Source: RUG14300 sp964391805 (GTDB lineage: Bacteria > Bacillota > Clostridia > Christensenellales > CAG-1252). Taken from it: a stretch of 64,000 nt of DNA. The stretch lies in assembly GCA_964391805.1 (NCBI GenBank), contig CAYMNK010000002.1:1-64000 (forward strand), given 5' to 3'. Made by a program: the position numbers and the translations under genes. Each line of letters begins with the position of its first letter. Position 1 is the first letter of the stretch. Under the pieces are notes generated by a model. That model did not search any database. It saw nothing but the letters and a program-made list of their open reading frames with translations, and had not been told where the DNA came from. Positions 8,846 through 18,325 of this stretch are shown piece after piece.

Positions 8846-8895
8846 TATAACATTTATTATATACAAATTATATCAAATGTTATACGTTTTGTCAA
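8846..8895 (-). promoter_or_regulatory. promoter and likely operator of the HTH-DUF3990 operon
   Basis: Minus strand TTGACA (8890-8895), 17-bp spacer, TATAAT (8867-8872). The 10-bp arms TATAACATTT and AAATGTTATA (8846-8855 and 8875-8884) form a perfect inverted repeat around the -10 box, well placed for binding by the encoded HTH protein. Confidence 0.75.
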
Positions 8896-8911
8896 GATAG
8901 TTTTTATTATT

Positions 8912-9262
8912 CATATAAGGAATAAGATTCTGACACTGCGTGTCACCCTATCGGGTTCGACTTCGGGCGTTGCCCTTCGCTCAGAATGACACTTGATGGG
9001 CAAATATGATAGGTACAAAATAAAAAAGCAAGTGCGATGACTTGCTTTGGCGGGCGTTTACTAAACGCCCCTACATTTGCAACATATTATTAACTGCTTT
9101 TATTGAAGAGTATCTGCTAAGATGTACTATATTATTCACAAGGAATAAGATTCTGACACTGCGTGTCACCCTGCGGGTTCGACTTCGGGTTGTCACCCTT
9201 CGCTCAGTATGACATTGATGGTGAAGTGCTTTTCTTAGTTTCCGCTCAGTATGACTATGTGG
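8912..9262. repeat. two half type A repeats and one type B repeat
   Basis: Positions 8920-8992 and 9138-9215 are similar half elements (AATAAGATTCTGACACTGCGTGTCACCC... to CGCTCAGNATGAC). Between them, 9021-9082 is a complete type B unit: hairpin AAGCAAGTGCGATGACTTGCTT then hairpin GGGCGTTTACTAAACGCCC. No gene is seen between 8844 and 9407. Confidence 0.7.
9021..9048 (-). terminator. type B repeat hairpin with minus-strand T-run
   Basis: AAGCAAGT/ACTTGCTT hairpin followed by TTTTTTATTTT on the minus strand. It is about 360 nt past the 2035-residue lipoprotein gene, behind the nearer terminator at 9287-9312, so it may only be a back-up. Confidence 0.5.
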
Positions 9263-9286
9263 GAAGCCAACCCTTTGCCATAATAA

Positions 9287-9312
9287 GGAAAAACCGCACC
9301 CGAAGGTGCGGT
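9287..9312 (-). terminator. intrinsic terminator of the nuclease/ABC operon
   Basis: On the minus strand ACCGCACC-TTCG-GGTGCGGT is followed by TTTTCC. It is a perfect 8-bp stem with a UUCG tetraloop, about 95 nt past the stop of the giant lipoprotein. Confidence 0.85.
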
Positions 9313-9407
9313 CTTAATTCAAAGTCTTTTGGATGTCTCAATAATATTCATTATGAATTATTGTTTACCCAAAAACCATATTATTTAATTTTAGAATAGA
9401 GTATCAA

Positions 9408-12400
9408 TTATTCAGCAACAATTGTAAATCCATTGATACCAATTTGCTGATATTTTTCACTATCATTACCGCAAATTGCCAATCTAACTGCAACAACACC
9501 GTTAGGTAAATTATTTGCAGATAAACTTGTTCCAATTGTCGATACATTAGCAAGCGTGCCATCAACCTGTCCGACATCAGTAGCAACCCAAGTTGAACCA
9601 TCTATAGAATACTCAACAGTTAGTGTCTTAAACTTCTTACTGGAACTCCACTCTTTTAAATTAAATGTTGCACTCTTAATAGACATACCGGAAACAGAGA
9701 TTGTTACATATTGTAAAGTATTCTTAGATGCAACAACGGGCATGTTGGTTATAGTTTGGCTTTGTTTTATTACATTTGAGAAGTTAACGGTAAAAGACAA
9801 ATTATCAACACATAAATCAGCGGAAGTAATTGATTTTTCAGCATATCCACTCCAGGAGTTAGCATAAGTAGCAAAATTTGTTGATAAATCAACTTCAGCT
9901 TTCACCTCACCTTGTACAGGGATACGAGCAGCAACAGAAACAATAGTATTACGAGAGATGATCCCCTTGTAAGAACCATCTTCTTGAGCATCGACACGTT
10001 GACCATTAACATAAACAGCATCTATAACAGCACCATTTTTAGCCTCTACTGTAAATGTAAACTCTTCGTCATTATTACCTTTTTCTTTGCTAAGCGTTAT
10101 TGTAGCATTTTCATTAGCTTCAGCTGAGATCGAAGATTCTCCGGCAACACGACTTATTAACACAGGATTGCTATTTTCAATTGTACTGGTATAACCAACC
10201 TCTAGAACTGTTGCACTGTACTTAATGATATAACCATAGATAACTACTTCATCGTTTTGACAAATTATGGATGCAACGTCATTTAGTTTAACAGAATAAC
10301 CTTGTACAGATACACCATCTACGCCACAAACGAAATCAAAACTGTAGCCATGTGAATTAGATGTTGGAACAGAAGAAATTACGCCTTTTAGGTATACTTG
10401 ATTTTCAGAGACCCAACCTTCCGATTTATCAGCATATGCATTCCAGAATTCGTCAGCAGTGTATGGATTCTCTTGTGTACCTTTTTCAGCCGTAACAGGT
10501 TTGTCGTCTTCACCACCGGAAGCACCTTCTTTGGTTGCAGTGGCTGTATATTCATTACTAAAATAGTAAAGCATCACGGAAAGGCTACCATCATCATTAA
10601 ATGAGAAGTTTAGATAATCGGGTAATCCATCTTCATATTGGTAAAGAATAACTTGATAGAGACCATCATTAACAAGCGCTGTGTAATCTGTTGAGATATA
10701 TCCGGCATATGCACAAGCAAAGTTAACCTTATCTGCACTCAAAACAATCGTAAAAGCACCCGGATTATTGCCAAATGCACCTGTATATGTAGCTTGTTGA
10801 GCTTCAGAAAAAGTTGCGGAATCACCTGTTATTATAGGATTCTCTTCTTCACTACTTTCGAATTCACCATTAGCATTATAATAAAGTGTACCATTGACAA
10901 GATTCAAAGCTGTGTCAGATATCGTTATTTGAGACTTATCTGCATTAAAGCTGAAAGAAACAGTTATACCTCTGCGATAGATAAATGAATAAACTCCATT
11001 TTCATAAGAGAGATCCGTTTCATAATAACCTTCTTTCGCAGAAAAACCATATTCAAGATCTAAATAAGCACCCTCTGTATAATAAGCAAAAGACTTTTCT
11101 TCAACGTCAAATACAAGGACGATTTCACCGTCTTTTGTTCCATAAATTCCTTGAAGATCTGCATATGGATCATCTTCCTCGCCGCCTTCAACTTTTTCTA
11201 CGAAAACGAATTGAGCAATATAATTTGCATCAGCATCAGCCTTTACAGGACCAAGAGAAGTAAAGGTCTTTGATTTTGTGGTACCTAATACATAATCTTG
11301 AGAATTTAATGATACTTTCAATGTCTTTAGAGAATCATCCCATACCCAAACAGATGAAGCGGAATCTTCATATACTGAGTTTGTATGTTGACCGTCTGCA
11401 GATTTTGTTATATTGATATATTTCTTGGTTGCGCCATTATCGTTAGATACATAGAGGTGGAATCCGCCTTCAACTGATTCAACATAAACCTTTATAGCGG
11501 AATCTTTCGATTCAACTGTGTTGAAATAAAATTGAGAAACCATTTCTCCATCTACATAGTAGATCTTAGAATCACGAACAAAACCAATTACATATGCGCT
11601 ACCAACTTCAGGTTGAGCAGGCTCTATGCTGGGTACTTCCGGTGTAGGATCGACATCGCCACCGGTCTCGCCACCTTGAGAACCGCTCGCTACGGTCTCA
11701 AGGTTGAAAATGTAGTTTTCAAGTTCACTCTCATTTAAACTAAATACTGAGCAAACACTATACTTAATTCTTAAATATTGAGCAGCACCATTGTAATTAG
11801 CAGTATTACATCTAATATAATAGCCATTTTCTACTGACTCCAAAACAAAGAGCGTATTTTCGCCTTCAGAATCTACCAATTGAACATGTGTTCCATCGGA
11901 TAATAAGTATTTTCCAGCAGCAGTTACAAATGTAACGGTTCCATCACTGTTATTACGTACTGTTAAAACAAGAGCATCACTAATATTTTGAGATATCTCT
12001 AATTGATGTTTAGTCTCGTTGTATAGCTTATCCTTACCTGTAACATAATATCCTTTTTGAGAAAGTACAATACTTCCCTTAGAAGGTTCAGGATCGACAT
12101 CACCACCGGTCTCGCCACCTTGAGAACCGCTCTCTACGGTCTCAAAGCTATAAACGAAGATAGATAGATCTTTAGCGTTAGCTAAGCCGAATACTGTTAC
12201 ATAACCATTATATGTTTCAAGATATTGAGCATTATTATTGTACTTAGCATTAACAGACTTAATGTAATAACCACCTTCAACAGTCTCTAATTCGAATAAC
12301 GTATATTCACCCTCTTCAGCAACGAATTTAACGTCAGTTCCGTTTGTATAGAGGTACTTACCATCAGCAGTTACAAAGGTAATAGAACCATCGGAATTAA

Positions 12401-15400
12401 TACGCTTAGTAAGTTGAACAGCCTCGGATTTATCAGATGAAACCACCAACTCTATTTTTGAAGTACCCTTATCAGTATTAGTATATGTATACTCTTGACC
12501 GGTCAAATATTTACCGTCATGAGTTTTGATATAAACTTGTTCTTCAGTGGGATTAACAGGTTCATCGGGCACGATGGAATCATCGTGCTCTTCGCCATTA
12601 ACGGTAACAACCTTAACACCTGTTAATTGTAATTGTTCTTCATTCTTTTCAATATTTTCGAAGATACAAACAAGTTCATCTTTGAGTTCAAGTTTACCAT
12701 CATTGATACCCTTGAAGTTAGCAATACGAACCTTGAGTTCACTATTTTCAGCATCAGCAATAAGGATGTATGCATAACCATTAGCATCGCTCCAATCACC
12801 TAACTCAACTACAATACCCTTGACATAGGTGTTGGTGTCAGGTTTGGGTTCTTCAACTTCTGCAGCGGTTCTTTCTACAACTTGAGCACCATTTAATTCC
12901 CAAGCGTCCTTATTATATACGATAGAATCAACAGAAACTACGATTTGATCGCCAACAGTCAATACGCCTTCTCCATTACCCTTGATAAAGTTAACAATAA
13001 GCTTATCTTCTGCACTCATAGAGTCAGCGATGTAAGCATAGTTATAAATACCATAGGTATCGCTATAGCTACCGAGTTCAACGATATAAGCACTTACAAA
13101 TGCCTCTTCAACTGAATCGTGAGATTCTAATGCGATAATATCAGAAACGCTATATGGATTTTCCTTAGCACCAAGTTCTGCAACAGGTTTTCTATCAATA
13201 GCAGTTGCTTTATAAAGTTCCCAAACACCATTGTAGTAAGAGAGTTTTTGTGCACTTACAGTAACTTCATCGCCTACACAAAGTTTGCCATTGTTAATAC
13301 CAGCAAAGATATATACATAAGCACTGTCGATATCTTCACGACTCTCACCACTCTTAAGAGCAGAATCAGCCATATATCCGTCTTGATAATTGTTGTATGA
13401 AGAATTCCAATCACCTATTTCAACAACATAACCTTTTACGTAGAATGAAGAAGTAACTTGATCACCAATTTTTATTAACTTCAAAACATCGGAAATTGAA
13501 TACGGATCTTCCTTAGTACCCTTGTGTTCAAGGATAATCTCTTGAAGTACGGTGATAACAAAGTTCTTAGAAGCGGTCTCACCATTATAAGAAAGTTTAG
13601 CTTCTACAATAACTGCCTTATTTAATTCCGTATCTGCATGAGGAACGAACTTGTTATTCTCTTTATCGATTGTTAAAGCTTCTGCATTTAATTCACCAAC
13701 AGTCCACTCAATAGTTGCGCCTTCAACTGTCGGGAGTGCGGTTTCCTTGAGAAGTTGCTCGGGCACTACAAGTTCGTCGAGCATAGACTTAGCAGAAGGT
13801 TCTAAGGTCTTAATATAGAAAAGTTGAACAGTTTCAAATTCACCGATCTTATAGTTTACTTGAAGAATAGTAGTCTCAGGTTTGCCGGGATTGATGGTCA
13901 ATTTTGTACCTTCTACTGTAACGGATTTTGATTCTCTGATAGAGTAAGAAATGGTTACATCACCCGAAACGGCTAATAATTCAAGCTCTTTCTTTTCGGT
14001 AATTCTTGAATTTAAACCTGAATTTTTAATCTCAGCTTCAACAGCCTTAACTGCCTGAGCTACCTTTTGTCCGTCATATTGTTTATTTTTACTATTATCA
14101 AGTGCTTCTTGAGCAGCTTGTAATTTCTCCAAATCCTCTACAGAATACGGATCATCTATTGTACCCTTATGTTCGGGAGCCTCTATAACGACATCACCCT
14201 CAACAACGCCAGATGTTACCTTTTCTGCACTTAAAGGCATGATTTGCCAAGCACCCTTGTAGCAAGAGAAGATACCTTCTACATTAACAGTAGAACCAAC
14301 AATATATTTATCTAATAATGCAAGTAATGCTTTATGGGTATCGTCACCCTTAGTATAAGCACCTTCTAAGTACTTACTCATTCTGATAGCCACATCAACG
14401 CCACCTTTAGTGATGGTCATAAGTGTGAAGTTATCGGAAGACAAATCAGATTCAGCACAATGAGATTTAACCATCCAACCGGATAAAGATACTAAACGAG
14501 ATTCGTTATAGATGGTAGCAGGTAGATCACCGATAACTTCTTCGTCAACAGCCTTAACTGCCTTAGAAGCATCATAAGGATCATACTTATCTGTATCTAC
14601 TACTAAATTACCACCGGCATTGGTCTCGATAAGACCATTGTAGTTGGTGTTTGTGGTACCTGTAACGGTAACGTGAGCACCAACCTTGAGTTTAGCAGCA
14701 TGCTCATCGGTTGTCTTAACTCTATAGAGATAGTAACCGGCAGTATAATCGTCGTTTACCATATATAAGGTTACGTTATTATAGCTGGAAGAATACTCTG
14801 TACCAATAAGAACGACATAACCGCTCATATCGATGGAAACACCGGTATTAGAGTACCAGTAATCAACTAATTCATAACCTAACAATTCTTGGTAAACATT
14901 CATCGAGTATTCTCTCGATGCACTGTTTCCTTTATATTCAAAAGTAGCCGTAATAACAACAGGAGTAGGATCCGATTGTCTATTAACAACAGCTTTTTGT
15001 AAATTTACTCCATCCTTTTGATAATTCTCAATTTTAATATAATCTTCGTAATCTTCAGCAACACTCCAAGTAATGTTACAAGTATACTTATTCTTATAGG
15101 TATATTGATTATCCAACTCGAAGTCTTTTGCTATTGTACCTTTATTTTGAAGGAATACATAATTTTCCATAAAGGTATATTCATCAACAGCCTTTACTCT
15201 AACACCATATTCCTTAGATACTTTACCAATTGTAAGAGTAATGATAACGTCTTGAATTCCACTTTCGGGATAAGTAACTCTTGCAAGCCAGTCTTCTTCA
15301 CGCTTTTCAAGAGAAACCAATTCGCTATTGGATTTCCATTCCGCCTTTTCTCCGCCAATGGTGAGAGGAAGGACGAAATCGCTATCTACTATCAAACCTT

Positions 15401-15515
15401 CTTGCTCAAAAATATAGCTATTGATTATATCTTCAGCTTTATTGTTACAAGCTACCAAGGTGAAACAGCATACTACCATGACAATGGCAAGTAAAGCTAT
15501 GAAAATCTTTTTCAT
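9408..15515 (-). CDS. giant multimodular lipoprotein with OB-fold-like repeats
   Basis: This 2035-residue protein starts with a lipoprotein signal (lipobox LVAC, Cys23). Two Ig-like domains fill about 28-205, then OB-fold-like modules follow: two near 210-430, two introduced by GT/GAKE-(D/N)PYS at about 662 and 778, one at about 893 (YVKGIVVELGDW) and one at about 1677 (GTQENPYTADEF). Two similar beta-trefoil-like domains (about 990-1130 and 1140-1280) each end in a SGSQGGETGGDVDP linker. The last 165 residues look like a discoidin/carbohydrate-binding-type beta sandwich. No catalytic motif or C-terminal anchor was seen. OB modules of this kind are known beside secreted endonucleases. It is the last gene of the importer operon, 15 nt after the SNase gene. 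A nucleic-acid or glycan capture role is inferred. Confidence 0.8.
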   Translation of the reverse strand: MKKIFIALLAIVMVVCCFTLVACNNKAEDIINSYIFEQEGLIVDSDFVLPLTIGGEKAEWKSNSELVSLEKREEDWLARVTYPESGIQDVIITLTIGKVSKEYGVRVKAVDEYTFMENYVFLQNKGTIAKDFELDNQYTYKNKYTCNITWSVAEDYEDYIKIENYQKDGVNLQKAVVNRQSDPTPVVITATFEYKGNSASREYSMNVYQELLGYELVDYWYSNTGVSIDMSGYVVLIGTEYSSSYNNVTLYMVNDDYTAGYYLYRVKTTDEHAAKLKVGAHVTVTGTTNTNYNGLIETNAGGNLVVDTDKYDPYDASKAVKAVDEEVIGDLPATIYNESRLVSLSGWMVKSHCAESDLSSDNFTLMTITKGGVDVAIRMSKYLEGAYTKGDDTHKALLALLDKYIVGSTVNVEGIFSCYKGAWQIMPLSAEKVTSGVVEGDVVIEAPEHKGTIDDPYSVEDLEKLQAAQEALDNSKNKQYDGQKVAQAVKAVEAEIKNSGLNSRITEKKELELLAVSGDVTISYSIRESKSVTVEGTKLTINPGKPETTILQVNYKIGEFETVQLFYIKTLEPSAKSMLDELVVPEQLLKETALPTVEGATIEWTVGELNAEALTIDKENNKFVPHADTELNKAVIVEAKLSYNGETASKNFVITVLQEIILEHKGTKEDPYSISDVLKLIKIGDQVTSSFYVKGYVVEIGDWNSSYNNYQDGYMADSALKSGESREDIDSAYVYIFAGINNGKLCVGDEVTVSAQKLSYYNGVWELYKATAIDRKPVAELGAKENPYSVSDIIALESHDSVEEAFVSAYIVELGSYSDTYGIYNYAYIADSMSAEDKLIVNFIKGNGEGVLTVGDQIVVSVDSIVYNKDAWELNGAQVVERTAAEVEEPKPDTNTYVKGIVVELGDWSDANGYAYILIADAENSELKVRIANFKGINDGKLELKDELVCIFENIEKNEEQLQLTGVKVVTVNGEEHDDSIVPDEPVNPTEEQVYIKTHDGKYLTGQEYTYTNTDKGTSKIELVVSSDKSEAVQLTKRINSDGSITFVTADGKYLYTNGTDVKFVAEEGEYTLFELETVEGGYYIKSVNAKYNNNAQYLETYNGYVTVFGLANAKDLSIFVYSFETVESGSQGGETGGDVDPEPSKGSIVLSQKGYYVTGKDKLYNETKHQLEISQNISDALVLTVRNNSDGTVTFVTAAGKYLLSDGTHVQLVDSEGENTLFVLESVENGYYIRCNTANYNGAAQYLRIKYSVCSVFSLNESELENYIFNLETVASGSQGGETGGDVDPTPEVPSIEPAQPEVGSAYVIGFVRDSKIYYVDGEMVSQFYFNTVESKDSAIKVYVESVEGGFHLYVSNDNGATKKYINITKSADGQHTNSVYEDSASSVWVWDDSLKTLKVSLNSQDYVLGTTKSKTFTSLGPVKADADANYIAQFVFVEKVEGGEEDDPYADLQGIYGTKDGEIVLVFDVEEKSFAYYTEGAYLDLEYGFSAKEGYYETDLSYENGVYSFIYRRGITVSFSFNADKSQITISDTALNLVNGTLYYNANGEFESSEEENPIITGDSATFSEAQQATYTGAFGNNPGAFTIVLSADKVNFACAYAGYISTDYTALVNDGLYQVILYQYEDGLPDYLNFSFNDDGSLSVMLYYFSNEYTATATKEGASGGEDDKPVTAEKGTQENPYTADEFWNAYADKSEGWVSENQVYLKGVISSVPTSNSHGYSFDFVCGVDGVSVQGYSVKLNDVASIICQNDEVVIYGYIIKYSATVLEVGYTSTIENSNPVLISRVAGESSISAEANENATITLSKEKGNNDEEFTFTVEAKNGAVIDAVYVNGQRVDAQEDGSYKGIISRNTIVSVAARIPVQGEVKAEVDLSTNFATYANSWSGYAEKSITSADLCVDNLSFTVNFSNVIKQSQTITNMPVVASKNTLQYVTISVSGMSIKSATFNLKEWSSSKKFKTLTVEYSIDGSTWVATDVGQVDGTLANVSTIGTSLSANNLPNGVVAVRLAICGNDSEKYQQIGINGFTIVAE

Positions 15516-15530
15516 CTTTAAATCTCCTTT

Positions 15531-16814
15531 TTATTTTTTGGTTATGTCCGATAAGCTCGGAACTGTAATTATATCGGATTCCGCATCGAATTTATATCCT
15601 CTAAGAGATAATACATCACCAATATAAATTTTCTTATTGTCATTTTCTGATACATTTACCTTAATGGAAACTTCGATTTCTTCACCATTACTTCCGTCGA
15701 CAATCCTATTAGCCTTACCTGTAATAGTCATCACACCATTCTCGGTTTCAACCTTCTTGACTGTGATATTCGAATACAGTGTATCGCTATAGTTATCGGA
15801 ATAGGTAGTAGATGAATCGAATGTTAAATAGTAATTCTTTTGCAAGATAAACGTTCCTTCTAATTTGCTTTGATAATTTGCAGTACTTTGATAGAAACTA
15901 TCATAAGTTATACCTGATATCTGGAACTTACCACCATAATATTGGACAGTTCCTATAATCTTATACAAGTGACCGATTTTCATTTTAGAAGCCGCAGACG
16001 ATATATATGCGGTATATACAGGTATACTGTATACCGTACCTGTTTCGGCATCATATTGTGATGCTGTAAAAGTATACGTACCAGAATCACTTATCGTTAA
16101 GTTCTCCAAATAAGCATCCATCATAATCATGGCACCGGATTCTGTTTCACTAGAATAATAAAGTTCATTATTATCTAAAAAATCCTTAATACTCATTTCA
16201 ATAGGCTTATCAGAGTAAAGAGGGTCGTCGAGTTTAGAGAAAATTCTTAGTTCAATGGAACGAGCGAATTTCTCGGCTTCAGTCATATAACTTCCATAAG
16301 CGTAAGCATCGGTGTTAATTCCGGTAAACTTAGTATAACCATTTTCAATCAACTCAAGATTTAATAATCTAAAATCATGGTCTGCGGTCTTATACCAAAC
16401 ATATCCCAAGTAACGAGTACCATAGGAGTCGTGTTCGGGACGACCACCGGTTGAGGATTCCAAAACAATTTCTGTAGCTTGAGAAAGTCTTTCTTTGACA
16501 AAGTTGGAAGCCGCTTTACCCCATTTTTGGACACTTCCGGTCGATTCGGGAGTATCGATACAGTAATAACGGATTATGACGGTATTATCACCGGTCGAAA
16601 AACGAGTGGTATCGCCATCGGTAAAGGCGCTGACAGTGGCAACGCCAATTCCGTCTGACAAGAAGGACTTAGCTTCGTAGGATTTAGTTAATGAACACTT
16701 CTTGGTAATATCGGTATAGTGCTCTGTATTGTCGGCTACCTTATTACAAGCGACTAATGCAAAGCAACTTATTACAATTATTAATACAAGAAGTATCGAT
16801 AAAATCTTTTTCAT
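15531..16814 (-). CDS. SNase-family (thermonuclease-like) lipoprotein nuclease
   Basis: The 427-residue protein has a lipoprotein signal with lipobox LVAC (Cys23). An SNase/OB nuclease domain occupies about residues 50-185: DGDTTRF near 66, IRYYCIDTPES near 82-92 (equivalents of catalytic Arg35 and Glu43) and YGTRYLGYVW near 131 (Arg87 region). A second OB-like domain spans about 228-320, with a further beta domain to the end. It should cut extracellular DNA/RNA in a calcium-dependent way. It sits between the ABC binding protein gene (21 nt upstream) and the giant OB-fold lipoprotein gene, in the same operon. An SNase lipoprotein beside an ABC importer recalls mycoplasma surface nucleases. 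Confidence 0.9.
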   Translation of the reverse strand: MKKILSILLVLIIVISCFALVACNKVADNTEHYTDITKKCSLTKSYEAKSFLSDGIGVATVSAFTDGDTTRFSTGDNTVIIRYYCIDTPESTGSVQKWGKAASNFVKERLSQATEIVLESSTGGRPEHDSYGTRYLGYVWYKTADHDFRLLNLELIENGYTKFTGINTDAYAYGSYMTEAEKFARSIELRIFSKLDDPLYSDKPIEMSIKDFLDNNELYYSSETESGAMIMMDAYLENLTISDSGTYTFTASQYDAETGTVYSIPVYTAYISSAASKMKIGHLYKIIGTVQYYGGKFQISGITYDSFYQSTANYQSKLEGTFILQKNYYLTFDSSTTYSDNYSDTLYSNITVKKVETENGVMTITGKANRIVDGSNGEEIEVSIKVNVSENDNKKIYIGDVLSLRGYKFDAESDIITVPSLSDITKK

Positions 16815-16835
16815 TTATACAATCACCTAATTAAA

Positions 16836-18224
16836 TTATTTGTTACCACCACAGTTACTAACAGCAGTTGATAATGCTTGTTCAGGAGTTTTTTCACCTG
16901 CTAAACAGTAATTAACTACATTACCTACCTGTGTACGAGCAGTAGAAGAACCAATGAATGCAGGAGAAGTAAAGAAATCATCCATCATCGTTGCAGCAAC
17001 AGAAGCAGCAACAGCAGTAATGCTCTTACCATTCATATGCTCTACATATTGGTCAATATTATATGTTGATTTACGGCAAGGATTGTAACCGCTTTGAGCA
17101 CCAAATGCGGCTTGGAAGGTAGGATCTAATAATTCTTTAACAAATAAGAATGTCATGATCTTCTTTTCTTCTACGTTGCTAACACCGTTACCTGCCTCGA
17201 ACATAACGAGAGAAGGACCTTGAGAAATAGCGGAGGCATTGATATTACCGTCTGCATCTTTAGATCCGGGGATAGGCGCAATACCATAGGTGAAAGCTGA
17301 ACCGGGATCTTGGTAAGAAGCACCACCGGAAGAACCGATACAATAGATACATCCGCCAGCGGTACCCTTGGTAAACAAACCGGAAGTGTATGAGCCGTTC
17401 AATTCTTGGGTAATAATGTAACCTTTCTTATAATATTCACGAAGTTCGCTTAGCCATTTTTGCGTATTGGCATTATTGAATAGATAGTGTTTACCACTTT
17501 CTGCAGAAGTGTAATCCCATCCGTTTTGTTCACACATTGTGATGAACCAGTTAGCTTCGGAGTCGTAAGCTAAGGGAGTAACGGAAGAATATTTTTGTTT
17601 AATTGTGTAACATTGCGTCCACAACTCATCCCAAGTTTTTGCAGGAGTTAAACCTAACTTATCAAGCTCGGTCTTATTGTAGTACATTAACTCGGTAGAT
17701 TTTACGAACGGAAGTGTAAGCATAGAGTTCTCACTGTATCCATACTCGGCATAGTTACCATAGTTATAAGCATAACCCTCATTATAGTAACCTTCTACAA
17801 AGTCTGCAATTTCGTCAGCAGTGTAACCTACTACAACCTCATTGCCGTCAGCATCGGTAACGGTTTCGGTTGAATTGATAAGGTCGTTTAAATCATAAAC
17901 CTTTTCAGTTTGTAGATATTGAGCTACGTGGTCAGCATAGCAGTATGCAAGGTCAGGTTGTTGCTTACCTTGGAAGTCGGAAACGATTTTTTCTTTAACA
18001 TCGTCATATCCGCCTGCTTGAACGTGCTCAACTTTCCAACCGGGATATTTTGCTTCAAAAGCGTCGATAGCGTTTTGCGTTATCTTTTGCAAAGCATCTC
18101 CCTGAGAAGTATAGAATACGATAGTATGTTCATAGTCAGTTGCCTCTTGACAACCGGTGAACAATGCTAAACAGCAAGGTAATACAACTGCTAAAATGAG
18201 TAATACACCCAAAAGTTTTTTCAT
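16836..18224 (-). CDS. extracellular solute-binding lipoprotein, CUT1 sugar/glycerol-phosphate type
   Basis: The 462-residue protein belongs to the UgpB/MalE-like binding-protein family of CUT1 ABC importers. The signal peptide ends in lipobox FTGC. The start is ATG 18224 (AAGGAG eight bases upstream); an in-frame ATG 54 bases earlier lacks an RBS and would bury the signal. The mature N terminus (TIVFYTSQGDALQK) and PDLAYCYADHVAQYL match the family fold, and the aromatic-rich middle (YNEGYAYNYGNYAEYGY) is typical of ligand clefts. It follows the second permease after 101 nt containing a hairpin. The ligand is unknown; nuclease neighbours suggest a nucleoside, sugar-phosphate or glycan product. 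Confidence 0.9.
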   Translation of the reverse strand: MKKLLGVLLILAVVLPCCLALFTGCQEATDYEHTIVFYTSQGDALQKITQNAIDAFEAKYPGWKVEHVQAGGYDDVKEKIVSDFQGKQQPDLAYCYADHVAQYLQTEKVYDLNDLINSTETVTDADGNEVVVGYTADEIADFVEGYYNEGYAYNYGNYAEYGYSENSMLTLPFVKSTELMYYNKTELDKLGLTPAKTWDELWTQCYTIKQKYSSVTPLAYDSEANWFITMCEQNGWDYTSAESGKHYLFNNANTQKWLSELREYYKKGYIITQELNGSYTSGLFTKGTAGGCIYCIGSSGGASYQDPGSAFTYGIAPIPGSKDADGNINASAISQGPSLVMFEAGNGVSNVEEKKIMTFLFVKELLDPTFQAAFGAQSGYNPCRKSTYNIDQYVEHMNGKSITAVAASVAATMMDDFFTSPAFIGSSTARTQVGNVVNYCLAGEKTPEQALSTAVSNCGGNK

Positions 18225-18282
18225 AATGTTCTCCTTTTTATAATTTTTCACGAAAAATCGTGATGTTGACTTATTCATGATA

Positions 18283-18310
18283 AATCGCCCTATTTAGTAT
18301 AAGGCGAATT
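18283..18310 (-). promoter_or_regulatory. intercistronic hairpin before the binding-protein gene
   Basis: Imperfect stem AATTCGCC / GGCGATT with a 13-nt loop in the 101-nt gap between permease and binding-protein genes, without a T-run. In importer operons such hairpins often stabilise the binding-protein mRNA; that role is inferred. Confidence 0.45.
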
Positions 18311-18325
18311 ATCTTAATTATTAGA

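Noticed and set aside
9556..15494. Many plus-strand ORFs of 60-160 codons opposite the giant lipoprotein.
   Set aside because: They are antisense to a coherent signal-peptide protein with RBS, operon context and repeated domains.
15531..16814. Frameshift or decay in the SNase gene.
   Set aside because: The frame is intact and catalytic Arg/Glu motifs are visible.
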